Positions 33,885 through 43,409 are shown, numbered from the stretch's first letter. The stretch: DNA of 64,000 nucleotides from Tateyamaria sp. syn59 (GCF_007995245.1 NZ_VCBA01000003.1:313184-377183), one strand, 5' to 3'. The notes: a model not told the origin generated them from the letters alone. A program made the numbers and translations.

Positions 33885-35195
33885 GTGATCCTCCTGGCTG
33901 CGGCACCGGCTTTGGCCGACGATCTGCCGCGTCCCCTGACATCGGATGATTTCATTGCGGTCGACCCCGCGCAAGCCAAACTCGGCCAGCTTTTGTTTTA
34001 CGATCGTATCCTGTCCGGCAATCGAAACATCGCATGCTCCACCTGCCACCATCCCGACCTTGGCACTGCCGACGGTCTGAGCCTGGGCATCGGGGAAGGC
34101 GGTGAGGGTTTGGGACCAAAGCGGACAGCAGGGACGGGGGAAGACCGGATTCGCAAACGCATTCCCCGCAATGCGCCGGGCCTCTGGAACCTGGGCGCCC
34201 GCGACTTGCACACCATGTTCCACGATGGCCGCCTCAGCGTCGCCGATATGTATGAGAACGGGTTCAATTCACCGGCGGAGGAGTGGCTGCCGGAAGGCTT
34301 GGACAACTTGTTGGCAGCGCAGGCAATTTTTCCGCTTGTTGCCCAGTTTGAAATGGCTGGGAACCCGAAGGAGAACGAAGTTGCGGGAGCAATCCACCAA
34401 CGTATGGATTATGCTTGGCCCATCCTCACCGACCGTGTGCGGCACATCCCGGCATATGTCGAAGGGTTCGCCTCCGCTTACGACCACATCACAGCCGCCG
34501 AAGACATCGCCATTGCTGACATCGCCAATGCGCTGAGCGCCTTTATGATCTGGGAGTGGAGCAGTTTTGACAGCCCTTTCGACGCTTATCTAGCGGGCGA
34601 CGGAACAGCGCTTGGTCGGGTGGAAAAGTCGGGCATGGCCCTGTTCTACGGCAAGGGCAATTGCAGCACCTGCCATGCCGGGCCGCTGATGACGGATCAG
34701 CAATTCCACGCCATCGGATTGCCGCCTTTCGGTCCGGGGCGCACGCGGCGCTTTGATCCCATGGTGCGCGATGTTGGGCGCATGGGCGAAAGTGATGTGC
34801 TTGAGGACGCTTATGCCTTCAAGACGCCAATGCTGAGAAACGTCGCTTTGACAGCACCTTACGGGCACAATGGCGCGTACCCGACTCTCGAAGGGATTGT
34901 GCGCCACCATCTGGATCCACTGCACGGGTTCGAGGCATGGACGCGCGAGTTGGCCGCCCTTCCAGACGTCCCATGGCTTGCGCACGTTGATTTCATGGTG
35001 TGGCAGGACAGCCGTGAAATTGCACGCCAACGCGCCGCTGTGACGCTTGAGCCCAACGCAATGAGCGATACGGAGGTTGACGCAATTGTCGCCTTTCTAG
35101 AGGCTCTGACAGGCAGATCAGCGCGTGATGACAAGCTGGGCATCCCGCTCTCCGTGCCAAGTGGCCTGCCTGTTGATCAGCGCATCACACCCTAG
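33885..35195 (+). CDS. Di-haem cytochrome c peroxidase/MauG-like protein
   Basis: 436 residues with two CxxCH haem-attachment sites: Cys51-Ser-Thr-Cys54-His55 and Cys260-Ser-Thr-Cys263-His264. The opening LGQLLFYDRILSGNRNIACSTCHHP and the FHDGRLSV motif are typical of the CcpA/MauG family. The N-terminus is short: from GTG 33885 it reads MILLAAAPALADD, a minimal signal peptide lacking the usual basic residues. In another frame, ATG 33868 reads Met-Ala-Ser-Leu-Arg and would give a better signal peptide if a one-base frame difference were present, so a frameshift or sequencing slip near 33880 is possible. The frame stays open far upstream, but with no other good start. Confidence 0.85.
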   Translation: MILLAAAPALADDLPRPLTSDDFIAVDPAQAKLGQLLFYDRILSGNRNIACSTCHHPDLGTADGLSLGIGEGGEGLGPKRTAGTGEDRIRKRIPRNAPGLWNLGARDLHTMFHDGRLSVADMYENGFNSPAEEWLPEGLDNLLAAQAIFPLVAQFEMAGNPKENEVAGAIHQRMDYAWPILTDRVRHIPAYVEGFASAYDHITAAEDIAIADIANALSAFMIWEWSSFDSPFDAYLAGDGTALGRVEKSGMALFYGKGNCSTCHAGPLMTDQQFHAIGLPPFGPGRTRRFDPMVRDVGRMGESDVLEDAYAFKTPMLRNVALTAPYGHNGAYPTLEGIVRHHLDPLHGFEAWTRELAALPDVPWLAHVDFMVWQDSREIARQRAAVTLEPNAMSDTEVDAIVAFLEALTGRSARDDKLGIPLSVPSGLPVDQRITP

Positions 35196-35971
35196 CGACC
35201 TTTCCACACCGGGTCGCGCTTCTCTGCGAAGGCGCGAGCGCCTTCCAGCTGATCCTCGGAACGATACAGCGTCTCGACGGCGGGCAATTGGCTGTTGGTG
35301 ATGCGGTTCATGGCGTCCTGAAACTTCGAATCCTCAGCGTCGCGTACCACCTCCTTGATGGCAGCATAGACCAATGGCGGGCCTGAAGCGATCAAACGGG
35401 CAAGCTCCCACGCCCGGTCCATGAGGTCCTGGGCCGGAACGACTTCGTTGATCAGCCCCCAACGATGCGCTTCCTTGGCGTCGAACCAGCGCCCTGTCAG
35501 CAAAAGTTCCATGGCGATGTGATACGGGATGCGCTTGGGCAGCTTGATGCTGGCCGCATCCGCTACCGTACCCGATCGTATCTCTGGCAGGGCAAAGGTC
35601 GCGTGATCGGCGGCAAGGATCATGTCGGCACTCAGGGCAAGTTCCAACCCACCCCCGCAGGCAATTCCATTCACGGCGGCAATCACCGGCTTGTTCAGCC
35701 CACGCAATTCCTGCAATCCGCCGAAGCCGCCAACGCCGTAGTCGCCGTCGACCGCATCGCCATCTGCAGCGGCTTTGAGGTCCCAGCCGGGCGAAAAGAA
35801 CTTCTCGCCAGCCCCGGTGATGATCGCCACCCGCAATTCGGGATCATCCCGAAACGCGAGGAAGGCTTCGCCCATGATCCGACTGGTCGCGAGGTCGATG
35901 GCATTCGCTTTTGGCCGGTCCAGAGTGACTTCAAGTATTGCGCCCTCGCGTCTTGTTTTTATGGGGCTCAT
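35192..35971 (-). CDS. caiD: Enoyl-CoA hydratase/carnitinyl-CoA dehydratase-like (crotonase fold)
   Basis: 259 residues of the crotonase superfamily. GAGEKFFSPGWDLKAA and NGIACGGGLELALSADMILA form the oxyanion hole and CoA pocket, and the PEIRSGTVADAAS loop carries the position of the CaiD catalytic Glu. It hydrates or dehydrates an acyl-CoA. It is the last gene of the acyl-CoA dehydrogenase/ligase/hydratase operon, 3 bp after the ligase stop. The CaiD name is by resemblance; a general enoyl-CoA hydratase is equally possible. It overlaps the peroxidase gene by 4 bp. Confidence 0.82.
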   Translation of the reverse strand: MSPIKTRREGAILEVTLDRPKANAIDLATSRIMGEAFLAFRDDPELRVAIITGAGEKFFSPGWDLKAAADGDAVDGDYGVGGFGGLQELRGLNKPVIAAVNGIACGGGLELALSADMILAADHATFALPEIRSGTVADAASIKLPKRIPYHIAMELLLTGRWFDAKEAHRWGLINEVVPAQDLMDRAWELARLIASGPPLVYAAIKEVVRDAEDSKFQDAMNRITNSQLPAVETLYRSEDQLEGARAFAEKRDPVWKGR

Positions 35972-35974
35972 GGT

Positions 35975-37981
35975 TCAGGCCTTTCTTATCAGTGCATCTA
36001 CGGCAACGGCGCGGGTGGGTGTGCAGATCAACGGGTTGACCTCAACCTCGCCGACGGTGTCGGCATGGGCAAGCACGTAGTCCTGGATCGCAAGAACCGC
36101 ATCGACGATGGCTTGCCTGTTTGCGGGTGGCTTGCCCCGGTACCCATCCAGCAAACGCGCGCTGCGCAAGCGGCCTAAAGCCGTGTCTACATCTGCCGCA
36201 CGGACCGGCAGCAACAGGTGCGTGACGTCCTGCATAACTTCGGTCAGCACCCCGCCCGCCCCGATGGTCAGAACAAAGCCGTGCGCCGGGTCGCGCAGGA
36301 CACCGACCAGCATTTCAACGACACCATCGGTCACCATTTCTTCGATCAGGACAGTGGATGTGCCTATGTCTGCCGCGATCGCGTGCAGGTCGTCCGGGGC
36401 AACGTTCAGGCGCACGGCATGCGCTTCGGTCTTGTGCGCAAGGCCAAGGCCCTTGACGGCGAAGGGGCCCTTCAGGGTTGCCGCGGCCTGCGCCACATTG
36501 TTGCTGGGCGCTATGAAATTGCGCGGAACATTAACTCCGTAGGAGGACAATGTCGCCTTTGCCTCTGCCTCTGTCAGGACCAGATCGGCATCGGACTTGC
36601 CGGGCAAACAGACCGGCGACGGATGAGGTTCACTTGTCTGCTGCGCTGCCGCAATGGCTGCCAGGGTCTCGCGCAGGCCGTGGAATGGAACGACCCCGCC
36701 TGCGGCCAATTGCTGTGCAATGGCTGGCGGCATCAATTCCGGCAGGGTTGCCACAACGCCAAAGGGCGCATCGGAAAGCGCTTTGGCTGCGATGGCCGCG
36801 TCCACCGTGCACGACCAGTCAGAAGGATCGGTTGTGGGGTAGTCCACGATTGACAGTGTCATGCCGATCCCGTCCCCGGTCATTGCCGTCCAAGCCTGCG
36901 CCATCCGGTCGGCATCGCGCCAGATGTAGGTGTGGTAGTCTAGCGGGTTAGCGAGTGCGACCATGGGCCCGAGGGTGTCGCGCAGAGCCGTCATTTGGTC
37001 GGGCGTTAAGGGCGGAAAGGTCAGGTCCAACGCGTGCGCCATATCCGCGACGAGGCTTGCCTCACCCCCCGAACAGCTGATTGAAGCAATGCCTGGGGCA
37101 TGCAGAGGCCCGTGCACATGTAGCAGCGTCAGGGTTTCGAGAAGATCCGGCAAGGTACTGACCCGTGCGATCCCCAACCGATCGAGAAAAGCCTGCGCAC
37201 CGGTGTCAGATCCGGCGAGGGAGGCCGTGTGCGATATGGTTGCGTTCTGCGCCTGATCTGACGCGCCGACCTTGAGGGCGACCAGAGGCACGCCCTGCGC
37301 GTGCGCCGCCGCGGCCAGCGCCTCCCACGCACGCAGGTCGCGGAACCCCTCGACGTGCAGGCCAATGGCGGTTACACGCCGGTCAGTCAGCAATTCAAGG
37401 GCCAGTTCTGCCTGGTTGATCTGCGCCATGTTTCCGCAGGTGATCGCATATGCGATGGGCAGCGCGCGTTGCTGCATCGTCAGGTTGATCGCGATGTTCG
37501 AGCTTTGGGTGAGGATGGCCACGCCCCGGTCCACCGGCGCGCAACCATGTTGATCGGGCCACAGCAGAGCCTGGTCGAGCGCATTGATGAAGCCGTAACA
37601 GTTAGGGCCAAGGATCGGCATGTTGCCTGCCGCCGCGATCAATCGGTCCTGCAATCGCGCTCCATCCGTGCGCTCGGCCTCCGCCTCAGAAAAGCCGGAT
37701 GCGAAACAAACCGCACCACCGGCCCCGATCCGGGCGAGGGTGCCCACGACCCCCACTGTCGCTTCTCTGTTCACTCCGACGAATGCCGAATCTGGCGCGG
37801 CGGGCAAGTCCTCAACGGTCGGAAACGCCCCGTGTCCGCCAACCATCGCTTTGGTTGGGTGTACGGGCCACATCGCTCCGGCGAAGCCGAAGGCTTCGGC
37901 TTGCGCAATCACCGATGCACACCAAACGCCGCCGCCAACCACAGCGATGGATTTGGGGCGCAACAGTCGCTGCAACCCCAT
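35975..37981 (-). CDS. NDP-forming acyl-CoA ligase (CoA-binding + ATP-grasp)
   Basis: 668 residues. The N-terminal CoA-binding Rossmann domain (LLRPKSIAVVGGG) is followed by two succinyl-CoA-ligase-like domains with ILGPNCYGFIN and the phosphohistidine region TISHTASLAGSD. The C-terminal ATP-grasp domain begins around LTEAEAKATLSSYGVNVPRN. It activates a carboxylic acid to its CoA thioester with formation of ADP and phosphate. The ATG at 37981 is right at the start of the CoA-binding domain; the long upstream extension crosses an intergenic repeat. It supplies acyl-CoA to the dehydrogenase and hydratase encoded beside it. Confidence 0.88.
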   Translation of the reverse strand: MGLQRLLRPKSIAVVGGGVWCASVIAQAEAFGFAGAMWPVHPTKAMVGGHGAFPTVEDLPAAPDSAFVGVNREATVGVVGTLARIGAGGAVCFASGFSEAEAERTDGARLQDRLIAAAGNMPILGPNCYGFINALDQALLWPDQHGCAPVDRGVAILTQSSNIAINLTMQQRALPIAYAITCGNMAQINQAELALELLTDRRVTAIGLHVEGFRDLRAWEALAAAAHAQGVPLVALKVGASDQAQNATISHTASLAGSDTGAQAFLDRLGIARVSTLPDLLETLTLLHVHGPLHAPGIASISCSGGEASLVADMAHALDLTFPPLTPDQMTALRDTLGPMVALANPLDYHTYIWRDADRMAQAWTAMTGDGIGMTLSIVDYPTTDPSDWSCTVDAAIAAKALSDAPFGVVATLPELMPPAIAQQLAAGGVVPFHGLRETLAAIAAAQQTSEPHPSPVCLPGKSDADLVLTEAEAKATLSSYGVNVPRNFIAPSNNVAQAAATLKGPFAVKGLGLAHKTEAHAVRLNVAPDDLHAIAADIGTSTVLIEEMVTDGVVEMLVGVLRDPAHGFVLTIGAGGVLTEVMQDVTHLLLPVRAADVDTALGRLRSARLLDGYRGKPPANRQAIVDAVLAIQDYVLAHADTVGEVEVNPLICTPTRAVAVDALIRKA

Positions 37982-37982
37982 C

Positions 37983-38030
37983 TTCCCTGTTTCAAAAAAA
38001 TCCCGGGGAGCGCGAGGGGCTGGCCCCTCG
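37983..38030 (-). repeat. Roseobacter-type intergenic hairpin repeat, copy c
   Basis: On the minus strand: a 7-bp stem CGAGGGG/CCCCTCG (38013-38019 and 38024-38030), then CGCTCCCCGGGATTTTTTTG and a CAGGGAAG tail. It nearly duplicates copy d at 57830-57890. It lies between the stop of the acyl-CoA dehydrogenase gene and the ligase start, inside the operon, so readthrough must occur or the ligase has its own promoter. Confidence 0.6.
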
Positions 38031-38066
38031 TTGCCGTCGAATGGGTGGGGTCCCTCCGAAACCAAC

Positions 38067-39227
38067 TTAAGCGCCCAAAGGCCGCAACAGGTCGCGGCTG
38101 ATGATGTGGCGCTGGATTTCGCTGGTCCCGTCCCAGATGCGTTCCACCCGTGCATCACGCCAGAAGCGTTCGATGGGAAAGTCGTCCATCAATCCCATGC
38201 CGCCATAGATCTGCAAGGTGGTATCTGTCACCCGCGCTAACGCTTCGGAGGCGTAGAGCTTGGCTGACGCGATCTCCCTGTTTGCGGGCAGGCCTTGATC
38301 CAGCCGCCACGCGGCGGCAAGCGTGAGCCAGTCCGCTGCGTCGATTTCGGTGATCATGTCGGCGATCTGAAAGCTGACGCCTTGGAACTTCCCGATGGGC
38401 TGGCCGAACTGTTTACGCCCTGCCGCATAGTTTAGAGCGTAGTCAAAGCAGCGGCGCGCGCGGCCCACGGAAAACGCCGCGACGGTCAGGCGCGTGGCGT
38501 ACAGCCATTCGTTCATCACAGCAAACCCGCCATCCACGTCGCCCAGCACCTGCGCATCGGGCAGACGGCAGTCGTCGAAGTAAAGGATGCAGTTTTTGTA
38601 GCCCTTGTGGCTCACCGAATTGTAGCCGTCGCGCACTTCGAACCCGGGGGTGCCGCGATCCACAAGAAAGCTCGTGATCCGCTTTTTGGGGCCCTTAGGC
38701 GTGTCATCGACACCGGTGGCAATGAACACGATGAAAAAATCTGCGTGTTCCGCGCCTGAGATGAAATGCTTCGACCCGTTGATGACCCAATCTCCGCCGT
38801 CACGTATTGCGGTGCATTTCATACCGCGTACGTCTGATCCGGCATCGGGTTCGGTCATGGCCAGCGCATCCATTCTGTCGCCGCGCACGGCAGGTAGCAA
38901 GTAGCGTTCACGCTGTTCGCCGTTACAGGCCATCAGGATGTTCTGCGGTCGGCCGAAGAAATGGGTCAGCGCCATCGACCCGCGCCCCAACTCGCGCTCA
39001 ACAAGGGTGAAATCAAGATGGCTGAGCCCTGCACCCCCGACCTCTTCGGGGAAATTGCAAGCGTAAAAGCCCATGTCGATGACCTTGCGCTTGATCTCTT
39101 CCCCCAGCGCATGCGGGACCTGGCCTGTGCGCTCGACCTCGGCCTCATGCGGGTAGATTTCGTTTTCGACAAAACTGCGCACGGTCGAAACGATCATGTC
39201 CTGCTCTTCGGTGAGGCCAAACTGCAT
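38067..39227 (-). CDS. Acyl-CoA dehydrogenase
   Basis: 386 residues, three-domain FAD-dependent acyl-CoA dehydrogenase. ALAMTEPDAGSDVRGMKCTA is the flavin/substrate loop, and QIYGGMGLMDDFPIERFWRDARVERIWDGTSEIQRHIISRDLL is the C-terminal signature. The catalytic base is in WDGTSE or its neighbour. ATG 39227 follows GAGGGA by 8 bases; ATG 39236 is close by. It is the first gene of the operon and divergent from a GlxA-type regulator 78 bp away. The partners suggest oxidation of a short or modified acyl-CoA, possibly a betaine or carnitine-type acid (inference). Confidence 0.93.
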   Translation of the reverse strand: MQFGLTEEQDMIVSTVRSFVENEIYPHEAEVERTGQVPHALGEEIKRKVIDMGFYACNFPEEVGGAGLSHLDFTLVERELGRGSMALTHFFGRPQNILMACNGEQRERYLLPAVRGDRMDALAMTEPDAGSDVRGMKCTAIRDGGDWVINGSKHFISGAEHADFFIVFIATGVDDTPKGPKKRITSFLVDRGTPGFEVRDGYNSVSHKGYKNCILYFDDCRLPDAQVLGDVDGGFAVMNEWLYATRLTVAAFSVGRARRCFDYALNYAAGRKQFGQPIGKFQGVSFQIADMITEIDAADWLTLAAAWRLDQGLPANREIASAKLYASEALARVTDTTLQIYGGMGLMDDFPIERFWRDARVERIWDGTSEIQRHIISRDLLRPLGA

Positions 39228-39305
39228 GTGGATCATCCCTCTGTCGTTCTTGCGCAATCTGATGGCGACTTGCGCGACCATGCTATGCCGTATTAGGTCT
39301 TGATC

Positions 39306-40313
39306 ATGCAGGATTGGCCGAAAATCCATGACGCAATGCAGCATGTGGACATCGTGTTGTTTGATCAGTTTTCCAATCATTGCCTCGCTAACTTTGTGGA
39401 GCCGCTGCGCGCGGCCAACGGCTTTTTGCAACAGCAACACTACCGCTGGCGGTTTGCGACCTTGGATGGGGCAGCTGTTCAGAGCTCAAGCGGCTTGAAG
39501 ATCACGCCCGATCTGCCACTTGCCGACATCGATGGATCGGCACTGGTTTTGATGCCATCCTATGGCATCCGCCATCTTGATCGGCTTGAGGTGGTGCGGG
39601 CGGTCAAGCGCGCCGCAGGTCGCGCGCGAGTGGTCAGCGGGATCGATACGGGCGCGTGGTTGCTGGCACGCGCGGGCCTCTTGGACGGATACCGCGCAAC
39701 CATTCACTGGGATATGCTCGATACCTTTGCCGAGGCATTTCCTAACATCGATACAGTGCGTGCGCGCCACGTGATCGACGGGGATCGCGTCACGTGTTCG
39801 GGTGCAATGGCGGCGTTTGATCTGGTGACGGACCTGATCGGGTCGGCCCACGGTGCCGGGGTTGCACTGGACGTGGCACAGATGTTCATGTCGCGTGATG
39901 CCGTGCCGGGCCCGGCGACCATCCCGGCGGGGCGGACTGTGAACCGGGCGGTCGCGCTCATGCAGGACCATATCGAAACACCGCTTTCGATCCCCGAACT
40001 GGCGCGCCGCGTCGGATGCACGCAAAAAACGCTGGAGCAACGCATGCAAGGCGCATTGCGCGCCAGCCCATCGGCAATTTACCGGCGGCAGCGATTGAAC
40101 GCAGCGCGGCGGCTGGTGCTGGACAGTGATCTGCCCGTGTCCGAGATTGCGGGCCGCTGCGGATATGACAACGCGAGCGCCCTGACACGCGCGTTCAGGC
40201 AGGCGTTTGGTCAAAGCCCCAGCGCGATGCGCCGGGGCGAGGATCATGCCGGCTTCGGCGCCGTATCCTCGTCGGGCGACCGCATCGGAAAGACGCGGCG
40301 CAAGGCCACATAG
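39306..40313 (+). CDS. GlxA family (DJ-1/PfpI + AraC) transcriptional regulator
   Basis: 335 residues. The N-terminal DJ-1/PfpI-like sensor domain (VDIVLFDQFSNHCLANFVEPLRAAN to about 180; VSGIDTGAWLLARAGLLDG, where the usual nucleophile Cys is replaced) is followed by two AraC helix-turn-helix motifs (about 225-310; LSIPELARRVGCTQKTLEQRM and ISEIAGRCGYDNASALTRAFRQAFGQSPS). Close homologues regulate amine, carnitine or betaine catabolism (GbdR, CdhR-type). It is divergent from the acyl-CoA operon and probably activates it. The last ~20 residues read through the 3' end of the RND gene (70-bp tail overlap). Confidence 0.88.
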   Translation: MQDWPKIHDAMQHVDIVLFDQFSNHCLANFVEPLRAANGFLQQQHYRWRFATLDGAAVQSSSGLKITPDLPLADIDGSALVLMPSYGIRHLDRLEVVRAVKRAAGRARVVSGIDTGAWLLARAGLLDGYRATIHWDMLDTFAEAFPNIDTVRARHVIDGDRVTCSGAMAAFDLVTDLIGSAHGAGVALDVAQMFMSRDAVPGPATIPAGRTVNRAVALMQDHIETPLSIPELARRVGCTQKTLEQRMQGALRASPSAIYRRQRLNAARRLVLDSDLPVSEIAGRCGYDNASALTRAFRQAFGQSPSAMRRGEDHAGFGAVSSSGDRIGKTRRKAT

Positions 40314-43300
40314 AACACAGGCGTGAAGAACAGACCGAGGAAGGTCACCCCCGACATTCCGAAGAAGACAGCTGTGCCCAGAGCCTGGCGCATCTCGGCC
40401 CCTGGTCCGGTTGCGATCATCAGTGGCACAACGCCAAGGATAAAGGCAAAGGCCGTCATCAGGATGGGCCGTAGGCGCAATCTGCAGGCATCCACCGCAG
40501 CCTCTGCCGGGGACATCCCTTTTTCCTCCTGCGCATGTTTGGCGAATTCCACGATCAGGATGGCATTCTTGGCTGACAATCCCACAAGCACGATCAATCC
40601 CACCTGCGTCAGGATGTTGTTGTCCATGCCGCGCAACATGACTCCAGACAGTGCGGACAGGACGGCAAGCGGCACAACAAGGATGATGGCGAGCGGCAAA
40701 ACCCAGCTTTCGTAAAGTGCGGCCAGAAACAGGAAAGCAAAGAGCACCGAAAACGCAAAGATGTAAGTGGCCGTGTTGCCCTGATTGCGTTCCTGCAGGG
40801 CTAGTTCGGTCCATTCATAGCTCACACCCGGCGGCATCAATTGCTCGGCCAATTCCTCCATCGCGATCAGGGCATCGCCGGTGGAGACGCCCGGCGCTGC
40901 GTTGCCCTGCAAGGGCACTGACACAAGCTGGTTGTACCGCTGCACAAGCGCGGGTCCCGCCGTGTCAACAACGGACACCAGCGTGCCCAACGGGACCAAT
41001 GCGCCTGTTGCTGTACGCACCCGGAGCGCGCGAATGTCCTCCTCCTCCAGTCGGAACTGCTGATCAGCCTGTGCGCGCACCTGGAACAGGCGGCCAAAGG
41101 CGTTGAAGTCGTTGACGTAAGCCGAACCAAGGTTGATCGACAGCGTCTCGAAAATCTCTCCAATCGGCACGTTCAGCATCTGCGCCCGCACGCGGTCAAT
41201 CTCAAGGAACACCTGCGGCGAACTGGCCGAGAATGTAGTGAAGACGCCGGTCACCTTGTCGGATTGTTGTGCCGCTCCCATGATTGCGTAGGCGGTGTTC
41301 AGGGCGCGCGTCATATCCGCGCTTTCGTTGTCCTGCAGCTGCATCTTGAAGCCCCCGCCGGTGCCCACACCGCTTACGGCGGGAGGTGCTATGGCGATGA
41401 TGAAGGCCTCACGGATCACCTGCATCCGGCCAAAGATCTGGCCCACGATGGCATTGGCGTTCAGCCTGCTTTCAAGCCGTTCCTCGAACGGTGCGAAGGT
41501 CGTAAAGATGACGCCCTGGTTGCTGGCATTGGTAAAGGTCGCGCCCGAGAAACCTGCAAAGGCCACCGCGTTGGTCACCCCAGGTGTTTCGAGGGCGATT
41601 TCGGTCGCTTGCCGCATCACTGCATCGGTCCGGTCGAGCGACGCGCCTTCGGGCAATTGCACCACGACAATCGCGTAGCCCTGATCGGCGTCCGGAATGA
41701 AGCCTGTGGGCACTTGTTCGTTAACCCACCAAGCCGTGCCCAACAGCGCGACGAATGCGAGGAATGCAACGGCGATCATGCCCCATGTCCCGACCAGCAC
41801 GCGGACAACGGCCGCATAGCCCCGCGTCATCGCATCAAAGCCGCGGTTGAACCCGTTGGCAAAGACATCGACGATCCTTGCCAGCGGGTTGCGGGACGGT
41901 TTCGCGTCGTGGGGCTTGAGTAGGACTGCGGCGAGTGCAGGCGACAGGCTGAGCGAGTTGATGCTGGAAATGACGGTCGCAACGGCAATGGTCACAGCGA
42001 ACTGCCGGTAGAACTGCCCGGTGATGCCGGGAACAAGTGCAGCCGGAACAAAAACAGCAATCAACACCAGTGACGTGCCGATGATGGCGCTTTGCACCTC
42101 GTCCATCGTCCGTGCAGATGCATCGCGCGGGGACAGGCCGTTCTGAATGTTGCGCTCGACGTTTTCGACCACGACGATGGCGTCATCCACCACGATTCCG
42201 ATGGCCAGGATCAATCCGAACAGCGTCAGCAGGTTGAGGGTGTAGCCCAGGGCCAGCATCACCGCGAATGTGGCGATGAGGGAGACTGGTACAGCGAGCA
42301 AGGGAATGATCGCCGTGCGCCAGCTTTGCAGGAAAACGAGGATGACGATCACGACCAGCAAAACGGCTTCGAGCAATGTGGTGTAGACGGCGTCGATAGA
42401 AGCGCTGATGAATTCGGTCGGGTTGTAAACGACGCGGTACTCCAGCCCACTCGGAAAATCCTCGGCTAGCTCGTCCATGGTGGCGCGCACTTCGGCGGCG
42501 GTGTCCAGGGCGTTCGAGCCGGGTCGCTGAAACACGCCCAAAGCCACGGCGGGACTGTTGTCGAGATACGAGTTGGTGACGTAGGACCGCGCCCCGATCT
42601 CAACCCGTGCGACGTCGCGGACGCGCACCACGCGCCCATCTTCCGATGCTTTCACGATCACCCGGCCAAACTCGCGAGGATCCTCGAGCCGACCTTGGGT
42701 CGTGATCGACACCTGAAATGCGTTGTCGGCTGCATTGGGCGGCGCGCCCAGTGATCCGCCGGACACCTGCACGTTTTGTTCGCGCAGCGCGCCCACCACG
42801 TCGCCCGCTGTCAATCCCAGCGATGTCAGCTTGTCCGGATCTAGCCACACGCGCGCCGAGAACTCGCGTTCGCCAAAGATCAGCAGACTGCCCACACCGT
42901 CTATGCGTATCAGCCTGTCGCGCACGCGTGCGCGGGCGTAGTTAGAGACATAAAGCTGGTCGAAGCTTTCGTCCGGCGACAACATGTGCACGACCATCAT
43001 CAGGTCGGGGGAGGATTTGGTTGTGGTCACACCCAAGGCGCGGACTTCCTGGGGCAGGCGCGGTTCGGCGATGGCGACCCGGTTCTGCACCAGCACCTGT
43101 GCGGTGTCCAAATCAGTGCCCAATTCAAAGGTGATGGTCACGCTCACCGTTCCGTCGGCAGTCGAGTAGGAGGACAGGTAGAGCATCCCCTCGACCCCGT
43201 TGATTTCCTGTTCCAACGGGGTGGCAACGGTATTGGCGATCGTTTCCGCGTCGGCGCCGGGGTAGCTGGCCTGCACGACAATAGAAGGTGGTGCGATTGC

Positions 43301-43408
43301 GGGGTATTGTTCGATCGGAAGCTGGAAATACGCGATCAGGCCGACGATGGTCATTATGACCGAAACAACGATGGCAAAGATCGGGCGGGTGACGAAAAAG
43401 CGCCCCAT
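40244..43408 (-). CDS. RND efflux transporter (HAE1/AcrB type)
   Basis: 1054 residues, the normal AcrB length. The start MGRFFVTRPIFAIVVSVIMTIVGLIAYFQLPIEQYP is classic, as is the proton-relay helix LILAIGIVVDDAIVVVENVE (two Asp) and the second repeat LVGLSAKNAILIVEFAKHAQ with Lys. Twelve helices with two large periplasmic loops are evident. It exports hydrophobic toxins by proton antiport. ATG 43408 is one base after the adaptor stop. No outer-membrane channel gene follows, so TolC must be encoded elsewhere. Confidence 0.95.
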   Translation of the reverse strand: MGRFFVTRPIFAIVVSVIMTIVGLIAYFQLPIEQYPAIAPPSIVVQASYPGADAETIANTVATPLEQEINGVEGMLYLSSYSTADGTVSVTITFELGTDLDTAQVLVQNRVAIAEPRLPQEVRALGVTTTKSSPDLMMVVHMLSPDESFDQLYVSNYARARVRDRLIRIDGVGSLLIFGEREFSARVWLDPDKLTSLGLTAGDVVGALREQNVQVSGGSLGAPPNAADNAFQVSITTQGRLEDPREFGRVIVKASEDGRVVRVRDVARVEIGARSYVTNSYLDNSPAVALGVFQRPGSNALDTAAEVRATMDELAEDFPSGLEYRVVYNPTEFISASIDAVYTTLLEAVLLVVIVILVFLQSWRTAIIPLLAVPVSLIATFAVMLALGYTLNLLTLFGLILAIGIVVDDAIVVVENVERNIQNGLSPRDASARTMDEVQSAIIGTSLVLIAVFVPAALVPGITGQFYRQFAVTIAVATVISSINSLSLSPALAAVLLKPHDAKPSRNPLARIVDVFANGFNRGFDAMTRGYAAVVRVLVGTWGMIAVAFLAFVALLGTAWWVNEQVPTGFIPDADQGYAIVVVQLPEGASLDRTDAVMRQATEIALETPGVTNAVAFAGFSGATFTNASNQGVIFTTFAPFEERLESRLNANAIVGQIFGRMQVIREAFIIAIAPPAVSGVGTGGGFKMQLQDNESADMTRALNTAYAIMGAAQQSDKVTGVFTTFSASSPQVFLEIDRVRAQMLNVPIGEIFETLSINLGSAYVNDFNAFGRLFQVRAQADQQFRLEEEDIRALRVRTATGALVPLGTLVSVVDTAGPALVQRYNQLVSVPLQGNAAPGVSTGDALIAMEELAEQLMPPGVSYEWTELALQERNQGNTATYIFAFSVLFAFLFLAALYESWVLPLAIILVVPLAVLSALSGVMLRGMDNNILTQVGLIVLVGLSAKNAILIVEFAKHAQEEKGMSPAEAAVDACRLRLRPILMTAFAFILGVVPLMIATGPGAEMRQALGTAVFFGMSGVTFLGLFFTPVFYVALRRVFPMRSPDEDTAPKPA

Positions 43409-43409
43409 C

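Noticed and set aside
36775-36784. AAAGCGCTTT, identical to the AglR operator core
   Set aside because: Inside the coding sequence of the acyl-CoA ligase and far from any start; most likely chance.
38067-39440. Longer acyl-CoA dehydrogenase starting at 39440
   Set aside because: The extra 71 residues are antisense to the GlxA-type regulator and unlike the family; ATG 39227 has a ribosome-binding site.
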